A DNA stretch of 64,000 nt from Pochonia chlamydosporia 170 (Eukaryota; Ascomycota; Sordariomycetes; Hypocreales; Clavicipitaceae): positions 62,001 through 126,000 of the forward strand of contig NC_035793.1 in assembly GCF_001653235.2 (NCBI RefSeq). Reading direction: 5' to 3'. The position numbers and the translations under genes are program-made. Positions 22,232-34,692 of the stretch are shown one piece after another. How positions within the stretch are numbered: position 1 is the stretch's first letter; every line of letters starts with the position of its first letter. The notes beneath the pieces were generated by a model, which saw nothing but the letters and a program-made list of their open reading frames with translations, was not told where the DNA came from and did no database searches.

Positions 22232-24070
22232 ATCGTGTCGTTCGTTATCGTATCTCTGTTATCGTGTGTTGACCCAAGTCGACGAGTCGTGGAGTCACAC
22301 AACTCCGGGGTACTTGGTGGGACACAGAAACTACTGCGGGACAAAGGTTCCATCTTCTCACCAAAGACACCGTAGCCGCTGCTGTAACTACCGTCTTACC
22401 GCCGGAGCCCGACAGTTTCCGTATGCTGCCAAGCCGCACGGCATCCGGCGCAGGGGATGAGATGGTGGTGAAACTGCAGCAGTACGGACAATCATCCGGC
22501 AGCGAATGGAAAGGCGAAACCGTGAACGAAATTTCATTTCCACCGACATTTTACCTGCAGCATGTACCCAGGTACTTTGGTACATTCTCTCCTCTCTTGA
22601 GAACCGTTGGCAGGCGTTGCACAACGGAAAGGAACTCTCCTGCGTAACTTCCAAGCCTGTGAAAAGATGGAAATCGAAGGAAGGCATGGACCCGCTAGCG
22701 GAGCCGAGCACGGTGACTGATAGGCCTTCGGACCGAAAAAGTGGGAATTTCCTGACGTCACTGTGGGCCGACAGACCGGTGACATGCGGCCGAAGATGCC
22801 TCTGCCAGGTGCTGGCTCTTTCCGTCTGGGCAATGTTGCGCGGATTAACCAGATAGCGGCGTTTCCTGTCGCACCGAAGCAAAACATGACACAGGACTCT
22901 TCTGAGTTCTGACTGCAACCAACCATCACCACCGTAATCTTCTCGTTCTGTATTTAACTGTGGAACCGCTACTGTCTATATCTTGCAAGGATTTGGCGAT
23001 CCACGACTCGTCTCAGCCAGTGAGCAAATCGGCCACTCCCTATCACCGTTTGTAATTCGTTCACGCAGATGCCAAGACCCAGGAAACGAAACCAAGATAG
23101 CCTCAGCCAGCTCAGCCAGCTCCCTGACGTGACATGAATGTGTCTGGTCCAAAAACTTTGCTCCACAGTCACAGTCACCATCGCCAAAAGTCCACGTCCC
23201 ATGTTCCTTGTTGGGTTATGACAACAAGAATGAAGTACAACTGTGGAGATACTTCATCTTTGTCCCACGACAAGTTCTGAGAAACCCGCGAGATACAACG
23301 TCATGGCGCTCAGCCACCAGTTTCGCCTCACATGTGGATAGGCACAAGGGCCGTATTCCGTACCTTTTAGGTTACTCTGAACCATGGCACCGCCAGACCG
23401 TTGGTATCATATCACTGACGAGTTACGTCGTTGTACGGAACAATCTGTCTTGATGCTGTGCAAGCCAACCAGCTTCAAAGCCATGCCATGCCGACTGCTT
23501 CACACCATCTCTGAATCTCGCCGTCGCCCCTGTCCTGCCAGGGGCCGAAAATCTTTCACCGCCCGAGCCGCAAGCCGAAGATTTATCTTATGCTTGATAC
23601 GTACCATGTCATGGCATACCAAGCTTGATAGCCTCAGTTTGCAGAAGAGGCCACTTTGGAAGTGATAGTTTTTCTTAGTGCAAGGCGAATAATTCAGGGT
23701 GGAAGACACTGGATGCCTGACGTCCGATACGGTGGGTTCTATGACTTGCTGTAATATCAGCAATAACAGGGTCTGTATCGTAGCTACGGGGTCTGTTCCT
23801 TTGCTCTCACCAGAGATATGTCATCGTACTCCAAAGTTTTCAGTAAAGTGGAACCACGATGTGGATAGTCAGGTCCACGCCGTCGCCTTCGCTACAGCCA
23901 TTCGCATGTCCCTGAATGGGCAGATTCTCTCTAACACGTTCCACTCTCCATAGAAACTCGGCCTGGGCGAACGACAACTTTTGCAACAAGTGGGTTTTTC
24001 GCGGAGACACACATGTCAGACGTTGCAGTAACAACTCGAGGGGAGTCGCAACAGTAGAATCTTCAAAGAC

Positions 24071-24076
24071 TATAAA
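24071..24076 (+). promoter_or_regulatory. TATA box of the HAD phosphatase gene
   Basis: TATAAA lies 212 bp before the start codon, in a C/T-rich setting. An ATG at 24101, about 30 bp downstream and near the expected start site, opens an 84-codon frame that overlaps the main start out of frame; whether it is in the mRNA depends on the true cap site. Confidence 0.45.
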
Positions 24077-24287
24077 GGCACTCTCATCCTCCCACCGTTC
24101 ATGACGGTAGATCCCAACTTCAACAACAAACATTCACACCCATACTCCTTGATCCTTCTCCACAACAAGAAGTTCGAGTTTCCACCTCCTTGTCAGAAAG
24201 GCAAGAAGAAGAAACACGATCTCATTTCTGTATCACTGAGACAACTCGATTACTACAGCACGACCACAACATATCACAACCACCAAG

Positions 24288-25708
24288 ATGGCACCATCCC
24301 AACAGGAAGCACAGTTCTACCAAACTGTCCAACAAGCCAAGAAGGTCTTCGATGATTCAGTTTCCGTGCCTTCAACCACACCCAGCTCCCCCGAGCTCTC
24401 CTCAGACAGTTCTCGAGCCAGCATTACTAGCATTGAGACTCCCTCATCACCACTTTCTCCTTCCACAGTCGCCGACTCCTTCGTCTTTGCTTTTGACATT
24501 GATGGCGTTCTCGTCCGTGGCGGCAAGGCCATCCCCGAGGCTATTCAAGCAATGAAGGTGCTCAACGGTGAAAATGAATTCGGTATCCATGTGTAAGTGT
24601 AACCCTCGATGGCACCCTGGTGGTTCCACCCCCGGATTCTGGTCCATAAAAATCAAGCCCACCAAGGTTCCATCGTGACCTTTTTCAGTGTTGCACATAT
24701 AGAATTTGATTAGCTAACACTCCTGGCAGACCTCACATCTTCCTCACCAATGGAGGCGGCAAAACCGAAGAGGAACGTTGCGGCGATCTCTCACGCCAAC
24801 TTCTCCAGGATATCAAGCCTGGCCAGTTCATCTGTGGTCATACTCCTATGCGAGAGATGGCTGAGAAATACGGCACTGTCCTTGTGGTCGGCGGCGAAGG
24901 CGAAAAGTGTCGCGAAGTTGCCGAAGGCTATGGTTTCAAGGACGTCGTCACCCCTGGCGATATCATCAAGCATGACTCTGCTACCACTCCCTTCCGAAAG
25001 CTCACCGCTGAGGAGCATGCCAACTCCCGTGCCCGAGACTTTGACGAGGTCGTTATTGACGCCGTCTTCGTCTTTGCGGACTCCCGCGATTGGGCAGGAG
25101 ATATCCAGATCATGCTTGACCTTGCCATGTCAAAGGGTGGACGCCTGTCATCTCGCAGCGAGACTTTTGACGAAGGCCCTCCATTCTACTTCTCCCACAA
25201 TGACGTTGTCTGGTCTGCCGCCCATGAGCATGTTCGTCTTGGCATGGGTGCCCTCCGCCGCATGTTTGAGGTTACCTTCAACGACCTCACCCAGGGTAAG
25301 GGCAAGCTCAACACACACGCTTTTGGCAAGCCTCAGGTTCCTACCTTTGAGTTTGCTTCCCGCCTCATGAGCCAGTGGCGCCATAGCCAGCACGGTATTT
25401 CTGAAGCTCCTCAGACCGTCTACTTTGTTGGCGACACTCCCGAGAGCGACATTCGTGGCACCAACGCCGTCAACAAGAAGGCTGAAAACGACTGGTACAG
25501 CATTCTTGTCAAGACTGGTGTTTACCAAGAGGGTACCGAGCCCGCCTACAAACCCCGTGTCACCGTGGACAATGTCCTTGATGCTGTCAACCACGGAATC
25601 CAGCGAGAGATGCGCAAGAAGCTAGCTACTTCGCTGAAGCAGAGCATCGAGCAAGTCAACACTGAGGCTGCTATCGTTGACACCGAGGCCGACCCTATTG
25701 TCGTATGA
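24288..25708 (+). CDS. HAD-superfamily phosphatase, CECR5/HDHD5-like (yeast YKR070W type)
   Basis: Two exons, 24288-24592 and 24730-25708, with a 137-bp intron (GTAAGT to TGGCAG); 427 aa. Residues 1-65 are Ser/Thr/Pro-rich and precede HAD motif I, FDIDGVLVRGG, with Asp70 and Asp72 as nucleophile and acid. The second conserved block FLTNGGG begins just after the intron. Motif IV is YFVGDTPESDIRGTN near the C-terminus, followed by the typical VKTGVYQ and the VDNVLDAV helix. This order is that of the class II HAD proteins CECR5/HDHD5 and yeast YKR070W, which are often mitochondrial. The substrate is not established; phospholipid or nucleotide phosphates are only possibilities. Confidence 0.88.
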
Positions 25709-27218
25709 TCGGACCATCGAAGACCTTTCTTGGAAAATTGTTGGAGTTACGGTTTATTCATTCAACTTGCATTGCGAGCATTGCCATTTGTCACGGAATT
25801 AACGAATTTTACTTTTTGTTGTTTGGAACAATTTACATTCTACTTTTCAGCACTAGATTGCGAAAGACTAAACATAGACCGTCCGATAGAGATGCATTTG
25901 CTCTTGGTCTGGTTACGTTATTTTTATATACCTGATGCAACACCTTATACCCTGATGAGCATCACATCTAAATAGATAAAAAACGGAATAGAATTTTCAA
26001 AATCAATTTGAGGTTTTCATGATTGTGAATGTGCCGTGTTAAATATGTCAAGCTCATGTAAAGTCAGACTCTGAGCCGTGCGACAAGTCACTCAACTCCA
26101 GGTCAAGGAACCCTAGAGATAATGCCTATAGTACCCGTTGAGTTGTTTGACCCCGACGCATTACGGACGAATATGGCATCCCGAGCACCATAGGTCAATG
26201 TACACTACGTCGTCGTGCATATGCATGTCAGGCGGGGTGCATTGGCGGAGGGCACATTACGTAGATGGAAGTAATTTTTGAGGCATTCAAAAGTCACAAG
26301 TTATCATGTAGCAAGAGATTCTTAATGAAAGGATACTTTTCTGAGCGGAAACTAGATATTCATTCCTGGTGTTTTCGCTGAGAAGGCGACTGACTTGGGA
26401 AAGACGACACCAAGGAGGTTGGGACTTTCTGAAGTATATAGGTCAGGCGGCCGACGTGAAAGATGTGTAGAAGCTTGAATATGGAAACAATGTCATCAAA
26501 AATCCAATGCATGTTGTATGAGTCCTCAGAACTTCGACCTGTTCAAGAGTATGACCAAGCCGCGTGCGGAAGTAAAGAGCCACTACTCTCATAACAAGGT
26601 TTCGGATCTTGAATCATAAAACAGCGCAAGTCATCTGAACTTCCTAACTGGCACATGTCTCTGCATAATAGGAAGTATCTCGGGTGAAGTTGGGGATATT
26701 GGCATTAGAAACGCTACGTGTGATTGAGTGAAGTTTGCACACACGACTAATGGGCCGTACAGGGTACTGCGCCTTGGCACTTCGACTTTGGAGTTGTCGA
26801 GTTGATAGAAGGGTTGTTTGACAATCCGAACGTTAATTAGACTTTATGTCCGGTGCATGAACTACATCGTTTGAGAAACAGGGCGTGCGATGCGCATATT
26901 TAGATCTGGTAAAGGCTTGAGTGATGGGATCATGGATCCCATGTAGTTGAATGCCAAGGCAAACCCATCGTGCGCGATTGCATGAAGAAAGTGCGCATTT
27001 ATTGGATTGCCAAGATATGCTCATGCCATTTGTCCTGACTAGATCAGGGCTTCTGGTCACGATTAATGGAAGAATGAAGTTGATCGATTGTTGTAGCTAT
27101 ATTCATGGGACGATTATCCACCCCGTCGAAGAAAAATTGCTCTATGTAATGCGAATTAAAGTCAAAAGTCGAATGATGAAAGTATATACCGGCGCGACTA
27201 ACCCCCACGCGATTCATT
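25709..27218. other. 1.5 kb intergenic between convergent genes
   Basis: The HAD gene and the hydrolase gene converge here, yet the gap is long and AT-richer than its surroundings. Stops are frequent in all frames and no gene, RNA gene or repeat array was recognised. The ends are presumably 3' untranslated regions. Confidence 0.45.
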
Positions 27219-28554
27219 CTAAGGGTCGACAATCCACTTTTTGATGGACTTCTGAATCTGGTCGCTGTTCTTTTCCATGAAAAACATGTGGCTATTTCCG
27301 TGGATGCCAGTCTGTCCCAACTCCAGATGCTTGGTCTTGCTGCAGCCCGCCTGCTTGAGGTACTCGACAGTACAGTGGTCATAAACGGCATGGTAACCGG
27401 ACTCGGAGGTAACGACAAGAATGGGTAGATTGGCGAGGTTGGCCAATTTGCGAGGAGCTGGAGTCTTGGCTTGTAAGATGCATTCGCTGGAGTTGGCGTC
27501 CCGTGGAGGCTGAACTTCTTGCTTGAGATCTACGACAGGGTTTGTGACCGGAGGCGAGTAAGTGAGCGGGATGTCAGTCAAACCCCAGGCTCGAGCGGGA
27601 TTGGTGCTGAAGACAGCCTCACGGAAAGGCGGCCCAGTTGGTTCAAGAAGCACAAGGGCTTTCGTGAGCTTTGGTCTGGCGTCGGCGATGATAATGGGCA
27701 GAACACCGCCCTGGCTGTGGCCCATGAGAACGACGGGGACGCCAATCTTGTCGAGAAGAGCTGCTCCTGCGGCTTGCACTGTCGATTGTTGGTAGGTAGC
27801 GTTGCCGATAAATTGGACGTTGGAACTGTAGAAGGTGTCGAAAATGGCATCCCCCATTGAGCCATTTCCGGGCCATTGAGTGTGAAGAGCAGCTTGCGGC
27901 CATAGCATGTGCCTCTTCACAGCGGTGAAGCGCTCCTCAATGATTTCGGCGGCATATGTTGATGGCGTGGTGGCGTAGCGGCCCGGCTGCCATGGCGAGC
28001 GTCCACGAAGTGTTTGATCGACGAGGTATACCTCATGGCCCTGCTGCAGAAATAGAGATGCCCAGCCACGGCCACCATCGGGCTTGTTTAGGAAGTTCTG
28101 GAGCATACGAAGTTAGATAGGTGGTACGCAGGGGTAGTATATGCATGTTGTGTGAGGAAAAATTGACAGATTCTCATGTATATTATATGGCGGGTGTTGG
28201 AGGGCAAATTATGAGGAGTTCATCCTCTGGTTGTGAACTTACAGTGCCCGTCTGTGCTTGGCCGTGAATGATGACAATCGGAGTCTTCTGCGTTTTGCCT
28301 TTGACGGGTTTCAGCTGCTCTACGTACATCTGATCGCGGAAGATGTGACGCCCTTTTCCAGTGCCATCATCTGCATAACCTCCACCAATGTAAAAGTAAC
28401 TGCGAATAGACGGCACCTCAGTGCTCGGGGAGCCAGCAGCATCACCATTGCCATCGACATCGGCATCGGCATCAGCATCAGCATCTGGGACAGGTGATGC
28501 TTGTCCCCCGACAAGGGCCAGCGCCACCAACGCGAGCAGCTTTGTTGTCCGCAT
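27219..28554 (-). CDS. secreted alpha/beta hydrolase
   Basis: Two exons, 28243-28554 and 27219-28097, with a 145-bp intron (GTAAGT to CTCCAG); 396 aa. The true ATG is at 28554; the longer open frame starts at a GTG. A signal peptide (residues 1 to about 19) is followed by an acidic Asp-Ala repeat ([15 protein letters not shown]) from a hexanucleotide microsatellite. The hydrolase fold shows the oxyanion region IIHGQAQTG, the conserved [12 protein letters not shown], nucleophile Ser232 in GHSQGG, and a late His in GNSHMFF as the likely catalytic base. The sequence belongs to the Abhydrolase superfamily as an esterase- or lipase-like extracellular enzyme; its substrate cannot be assigned. The gene is divergent from the rhodopsin-like gene across 2.3 kb. 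Confidence 0.82.
28457..28487. repeat. hexanucleotide microsatellite coding for Asp-Ala repeat
   Basis: GCATCR units (about five) encode alternating Asp and Ala just after the predicted signal peptide of the alpha/beta hydrolase. Units stay in frame, so copy changes would add or remove Asp-Ala pairs. Confidence 0.7.
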
Positions 28555-30870
28555 TTGTGACAAATACACTCACAGACCGCTGAGCAAAAAGGATGTCTGT
28601 GTGGCAATGTCGCTTGGATTCAGTGCTTTGACAACAGCCTGTCTTTGCCACGTGTGAGGGTTGCAATGCGTCAAATTTGGGATGGTTTTGTCTGACTTTT
28701 ATCGAGGGTGGTGAGACAATTCGAGAAATACGATTGGAATCTGGGAGAGAGTTAAGGTATGTTGTCCAATCCCGCGTTGGACAAGGCAAAGAAGTGGTCC
28801 AATCCTTGCTCCCGCGTATATTATAGAGTTATTAAGACTCAAGGCTCAGAGCAACTGGGATGGTCATATTGCTGACCGCGACTATCGAGTCCAAGACGCT
28901 ACGGAATTGTGATCCACAAGACCGGCGTTGTCGTAATTGAGATTCCAGACTAGCTGTGGGCACTTGACACACTCAGCATTCATCCGCCACATCCTCACAT
29001 CGTTGTCATTGTTGTATTGAGGCATCAGCTGAGCTCGGCTCTAACATCCAAGTTTTTGTTTGCTTTTCTGTGCCCTGCCTCGTGGATAGAATGGTTTGAA
29101 GACGGCGACATGGCTGCATTCGTCCAGGTTTGTCGTTGCTTTGACTGTGAGGACCGCAAGATGACTGCCAAGTGAGATTTATGCAGGAAGATTCGGTCAA
29201 TGACATTGGCTTCTCTGCAAGAAAGGCCAGGGTTTGATGCAACTCTGGACAGAAAAGTTTGGACAGAAATAAGAACATGAGAGCATATTGCTGGACTCAG
29301 CTGAACCAATGCACAAGTCTGCATAGCTCTGCATAGCTCTGCAAGCTCTTCACAATTCGGTGCCAGAGGCGGCAGTAATGCAAGGAAGTTGACTCGCTCC
29401 TGCATCAAGAGCCAACCGCGCCATGCCGTAATCTGCAGGATTGGTGAAGATGAAGCCGTCGGTTAGGGAGATCGACCATAACGACAGGCAGGGGCAGTCG
29501 TTCCTTCCCGGCTATCGGGCTCTGTTAGTAGCGAGCTGTAGCCAAAAACACGAACAAGCTCAACGCCATGAACGCCACCAGGTCGCAGCTCGCGTACTCC
29601 GTTGAAGACTGGCAAGGTGTCTGGTGCACGCACTCAGCTCTCAAGCTTGTAGCTTGGCGTCGGGTTGTGGTGACCAACGTTTTCTTATGAAGTCTGCCCA
29701 GGCATGACAGGTACGCATCAAACGTTTCGTCCACTGACATGAACCTCCTTTGCTGACAGGTGCCTGATTCAGGTCAATTTTGCACCGGAGAACCGTTGAA
29801 GCCCATTGACAACAACTGGCGCATGACTCTTGGTATCAGCTGTCCATGTGTCAGGTCAGATTGATGCTTGTCGCAATGGGTAATGCTAGCCAAAAGAGAC
29901 CGTGTGTGCCCTGATTCTGACGGGGACATCGAACTCATTGTCGCATTGGGGATACTCATCAGTAAGGAAGTACCAGACTCCATACTCCATACGGAGTTCG
30001 GGCATCTCTTGCGGCTTCTGCTGTCTGGTCCCCACCACCATTTGCCGGCATATTCTTGTTAATTAGCGCAACATTGAAATCATATCACTGAATGGAGAAA
30101 GACGACTAATTCGACGATACCGAAGCGAGCTACAGTGGGCCTTAGCCGGCGCCATCCGTTGGTTTTCGCCTGAAGGAGGTGGGTGATGGTGTGCAGCCAG
30201 CACAAGCACGACCAAGCATGTTGAAAGGGCAAGGATAAGCCACCCTCCAAGATGGCTAGGCATAGTTTGCTGGAACCCACCCGCTCAAATCCTGCTGCCA
30301 TCACGAAAACTTCCAGGACCAGCAGGTGCCGCATGGAGAGTTTATAGCACTCTCAGAGCTTGGCGCGAGCCGTGGTCGCCATCAGGGCCCATGACATGAC
30401 ACGACCACCCGCTCCGTGCGGCCGATTGCTTGTTAGATCATAATATGTCAAGTTCCATAGCTCGGAGCACCTCGCCCTGTCAAGGGGTGCAAGGGATTTT
30501 GCTATTTCGATCCTACCTAATATACCGCCAAACCAAACTAACTACACACAAACTGCACCTCAAATACTACCTCCCCTCCTTTCGCATCGCACTGGGGTTG
30601 ATTTGTAAACCCAACACCGCACTAGGGACACTTGAAGCTACTCTGTCTCTTTTAATCTCATTCTTAGCAATTGTTCCCTTCTTTTTACAACGACTTGGTG
30701 ATTTGGGCTCGCAGCTTTACGACTGTACCAATAGCCCTTCTGCGGCATCCGCAGTTTGCGGACACGAATCAGACATTGATTTTTTTCCTCCCAGCATTTC
30801 GTACTTGACTTTTCAGCAGTGACAATGACTCAACAGAAGCGTCAATAGTAGTCAACAGAGAGCGAGCACA
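28555..30870. other. 2.3 kb divergent intergenic
   Basis: Shared upstream region of the hydrolase (leftward; TATA-like run at 28818-28826) and the rhodopsin-like gene (rightward, with a C/T-rich leader at about 30530-30700). A 10-bp direct repeat (GCATAGCTCT, about 2.5 copies) lies at 29319-29348. No coding region is supported. Confidence 0.45.
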
Positions 30871-32140
30871 ATGGCCAAGGACACGACAACCCTCATCATC
30901 CACTGGGTGTTCAGTGGCCTGGCCATACTGATCATGATAGTAAGATTGGTCTGGAGAAAGGTGGCAAAACAAACTTATACATGGGGCGACTATTTCACCT
31001 TGGCCGCCATAGTCTGCGCTGTGACGAGGCTGGCCCTGATACATGTAGTTCTCATTTGGGGAACTAGCAATGTACCCAAGGCTGTCCGTCTGAATCATAC
31101 CTTCTCGGCGACGGAAATCTACCAACGTGAGATTGGGAGTCAATTATCCATCGCGAATCGCTTCTTCTACAATTCATAGTAAGTTATCCGGCATTTCGTT
31201 GCCAAGTCGACCCACCTGAACGGCTTTTACGTTGCTCTAGCTCGTGGAAACATAAAAACGCTAATGCCTTACATCCAGCCTCTGGCTACAGAAACTTGTT
31301 CTGTTGGATCTCTACCGCCGTGTCATTCTCGACCTTTCGTACGAAAAGCTTGTTATAAGGGGATACGTCGTCGTGTTTTTCGCGTCCTATGTCGTGGTAC
31401 AAGTCATCACCTTTACCGAATGCAGGCCATTCAGATTGTATTGGCAAGTCGTGCCTGATCCTGGTACGATATAATGCTCTCTCTCGTCTGCTTTGCGGCA
31501 GGATATCCATTACTGGGTCCAGTAAAGACGGTGGCTAATGAGATTGCGTGCAATAGGTTCATGTGCCAAAGCTCCGGTTCAACTTCTCACCCTAGGAATA
31601 CTAAATATTATTACTGACTTCATGTTGCTCGTCTTGCCCATACCCGTTGTCGTAACGCTAAAGGCACCGTGGAGGAGAAAAGTACAGCTCTATGTGCTCT
31701 TCACTCTTGGCATCTTCATCATCGTCATCACCATTGTACGTCTGCCTATTAACTCCATCAATATCGATAGCCAGGTCAGCCGCACCACCTGGGCCAGCAC
31801 AGAATTATTTACGGCCGCCATTGTCGTCAACGCCCCGTCATTATATGGCTGCTGGAATAAGAGCAGACGGGACAGAACCGAGTCGAATCGCATGAAAGGT
31901 GACTATGAAAATCGAAGGACCGGCAGCGGGCAGCTTCATCCAGATACCATTGGTGGCAGCAACGACTCTTATGAGATGCAACGAAGGAGAAAACCAACAG
32001 CGCGAGGAATACTGGTGACCAAGGATATTACGATGACAAACGTGCGGGAGGATGATGAACCAGAGAGCCTCGTTGCCCACCACTTGGATATGGAAGTTGC
32101 CTCACAGCATTCAAGCCAACGAGAGATTTTACAACGATAG
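30871..32140 (+). CDS. fungal rhodopsin-like integral membrane protein (Pth11/SAT4-related family)
   Basis: Three exons: 30871-31178, 31279-31463 and 31557-32140; 358 aa. Introns are 100 and 93 bp. Seven predicted helices appear in order: IIHWVFSGLAILIMI, YFTLAAIVCAVTRLALI, a Leu-rich third helix (spliced YLWLQKLVLLDLYRRV), GYVVVFFASYVVVQVI, QLLTLGILNIITDFMLLVL, VLFTLGIFIIVITIV and a last helix ending in NAPSLYGCW. The conserved TECRPF, the WQVVPDPG-SCAK region and the basic loop KAPWRRKVQ are typical of this fungal membrane domain. A cytosolic tail of about 90 charged residues follows. There is no N-terminal CFEM domain, unlike classical Pth11. Such proteins are candidate surface receptors; ligand and coupling are unknown. 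Confidence 0.83.
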
Positions 32141-32976
32141 CAAAGAGAAAACGAGATCAAGTAGCAGATGAACTTGCAATGTAACGTTCAAATCAATATT
32201 TCTTCCGTTCAACGTTGAATTGTTTGGGTTCCAGCTGAGAACCTGGGCATTGGAATTCCAATGACTGTCGTTCAAAAGCCGAGCTACATCGCAGCAGTAC
32301 GCTCGCCTCAGTTGCCTAATGTCCGGCTACATAATAGGCAAATGGAACAGTCCGTAATTATCCGCCAAGCGTTGCCCAGTTTCATCCTATTACCATCGGC
32401 CGGCATTCACTGCCGGAGACGGGACACTGGCAAGTGAACACGACAGCTTGTAAGAACTGCCATTCCCCAGAATCAGGAACATGGACGGCCTTCCAATCCT
32501 GGACAGACTGAGGGTTGAGAGGAGCCACTGAATCGGGCCGCCTCTGATGGTGCAACTCGGCGCAAGCCACAACCTGGGGTCAGTTCCTGAGAGCATCTGC
32601 AGTGGTGCAAATTGTAGATGTTGCTGCTCGACTATTGACGGAAAATTTGGGTGGGACTCCAGGTTGCATGGCGTCAGCAGATGTGAGTGTAAGCATGCAG
32701 ATCGATTTTGGAAAGACCTCGGAATCTAAGAGGCCAGTCGGAGTGAAGCACGGCACACATCAGCGACAGGGCAGCACTTACATGGCACGATTGGGGTTGG
32801 TAGTACAAGCATACGGCAATGAGGCCCATGGCGATGAGATTATACGTAAGGACAGCTTTGCTACAAGAACATGCGACCGCCCTCCGGAAACCAGACGTTT
32901 GGACGGGCGAGTGAAGGGTCTCATTGCTCGCTTCGTACACTGACTATCTCGGACACCGTTGACTGACTCTTTCACA
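32141..32976. other. 0.8 kb intergenic, GH79 promoter side
   Basis: Between two rightward genes. The frame at 32602-32943 (113 codons) has no domain and ends in the GH79 leader. Nothing else was recognised. Confidence 0.45.
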
Positions 32977-34580
32977 ATGGCGCGGTACATGCTTTTCGCA
33001 GCGTTGATGCTTCCTGCATCCTTGGCTGCTCCTCAGCAAGTTACACCGGGACTTTTCTCATCCTATGTATCTCTGTCAATTGAGTTGATTGGATTTCCCT
33101 CATGGGCTGGTAAGCTGTTACAGGCCATGCACTCAAGTCTCAAATTAAATCACCCTTTACTGATATCTCGCAGGAACAAAAGCTAGCAGGAATGAATTCT
33201 CAAACAACCTCATCAACAACCTTGTCGAAGCTCAAGGAGCACCCATGGTTGTGCGTGTAGGCGGCAACTCAGCGTATGTCCCAAGTATCTAACAAATACC
33301 ATACGTAGCATATCAAGTTAACTCGTCACAGTGACCGTGCCATCTACGACTCAACTCTGAAGACACCAACAGCCAGCTCCTGTAAAAACGCCGACCCAGG
33401 CGCATGGCAGTGCATCGGCACATCTTTCTTCGACTCGTACGGCGCGTTCCCCAAAGGAACCCTTTACTCCCACAACTTCAACCTTGCCACCTGGAATTCG
33501 TCTGGTTTCGCTACCCTCCAGGCGACTGTCCCGTTGGCCTGCAAAGCACTCCAAGGGCAACTTGAAATCTTTGAAGTCGGCAACGAGCCAGACTTGTTCA
33601 CTGGAAACCGCCGACCGTCAGATTACTCAGTTTCCCAGTATGTATCCGAGTGGAAGAATGAAACCGCTCGGTTCGAAAGCTTTCTCCGCCAGGCATGCCC
33701 GGATATGGCCAAGAATGTAAAGTACATGTTCCCATCTGTCTCTTCTCCAGGTGCCAAACTCCACGGACCAGATATCTTCAAGGCACTAGGCACAGCAGAT
33801 TCGAAGAAGATTTCTCAAATTTCCGTCCACAACTACATGGGAGGTGCGACACAGCCTGGTGTCACACTGCAAGGAACACTGATGAACCACACTGCCGTTG
33901 TAAAATCCATAACCTCGCACGTCAACTACGCCAAGTCTGTCAGCTCCGTCAACGCAGACTACGTCATTGGCGAGCACAACAGCCTTTACGGAGGTGGAGC
34001 GGCCGGTCTCTCGGATACCTTTGGTGCGGCGCTTTGGGCGATGGAGTTTTCGCTGTACGCTGCGTCAACGGGCGTTATTAAGCGCGTGCACTTTCACCAG
34101 TCGATTGGGTCACCGTACGCTGCGTGGTCGCCTGTCAATCCTGCTCGTACCAATGCGCCTTATTATGGCAAACTTGCTGCGGCGACCTTCCTGGCTGACT
34201 CGAAGAGCATCAAAGTCCAGGTTATAGCCGTTGACGGGAACAAGGACACTGATGTAGCATATGGGGCTTATGTAAATGGGGACTTGAAGAGAATTGCGGT
34301 GCTCAATCTGAAGCAGTACGATCAGGGGACGAGGGGTCAAAAGAAGCACAGCATCAAGGTAAAAGCTGGGTCGACTTGGGTAGCGAAGAGGCTAACAGCA
34401 GATGGAGCCAAGTTGACCACGGGAGCTACATTCAACGGGTTCAAATACGAGGCTGACTCTGTTGGAAAAGCCGCCAAGGTTAACGGAAAGACCACTGATG
34501 AAGTTGTCAAGGCAGATGGGAAGGGAAACCTGGCTATCACTGTTAAAGATTCAGAGGCCGTTGTCCTGGTGAGGAAGTAA
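32977..34580 (+). CDS. secreted GH79 beta-glucuronidase-like glycoside hydrolase
   Basis: Three exons: 32977-33109, 33174-33273 and 33332-34580; 493 aa. Introns are 64 and 58 bp. The ATG at 32977 starts a signal peptide ending near SLAAP. The N-terminal strand SIELIGFPSWAG and VVRVGGNSAD fit the (beta/alpha)8 barrel of GH79. Glu163 in EVGNEPDLF is the likely acid-base and Glu292 in VIGEHNSLYGG the likely nucleophile. The C-terminal 130 residues form the beta-sandwich typical of family members. Fungal homologues release glucuronic acid or 4-O-methyl-glucuronic acid from arabinogalactan-type side chains. The exact linkage cannot be read from sequence. The sense strand turns from C-rich to G-rich near 34000. 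Confidence 0.88.
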
Positions 34581-34692
34581 CACAACCATATAAACTAGAG
34601 CCACGTATATACAATTCCACCGCCATACTCCGCAGTACATGATAAACTTACAAAATCACATCAACTCCAAAACACCATCACCATCTACCCAC

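Larger units (their letters stand above)
21247..24287. other. 3.0 kb intergenic between LRA1 and the HAD gene
   Basis: No supported gene. The longest frame (21634-22353, leftward, 239 codons) lacks any domain. The stretch holds a 13-bp inverted repeat near 22.2 kb followed by imperfect TATCGT repeats. A TATA box near 24071 marks the promoter of the HAD gene. Confidence 0.45.

Noticed and set aside
21634..22353. 239-codon leftward frame with an ATG
   Set aside because: No domain, no hydrophobic or repeat pattern, Ser/Thr/Arg-rich composition typical of noncoding frames, and it overlaps the inverted repeat and TATCGT array. Kept as noncoding.
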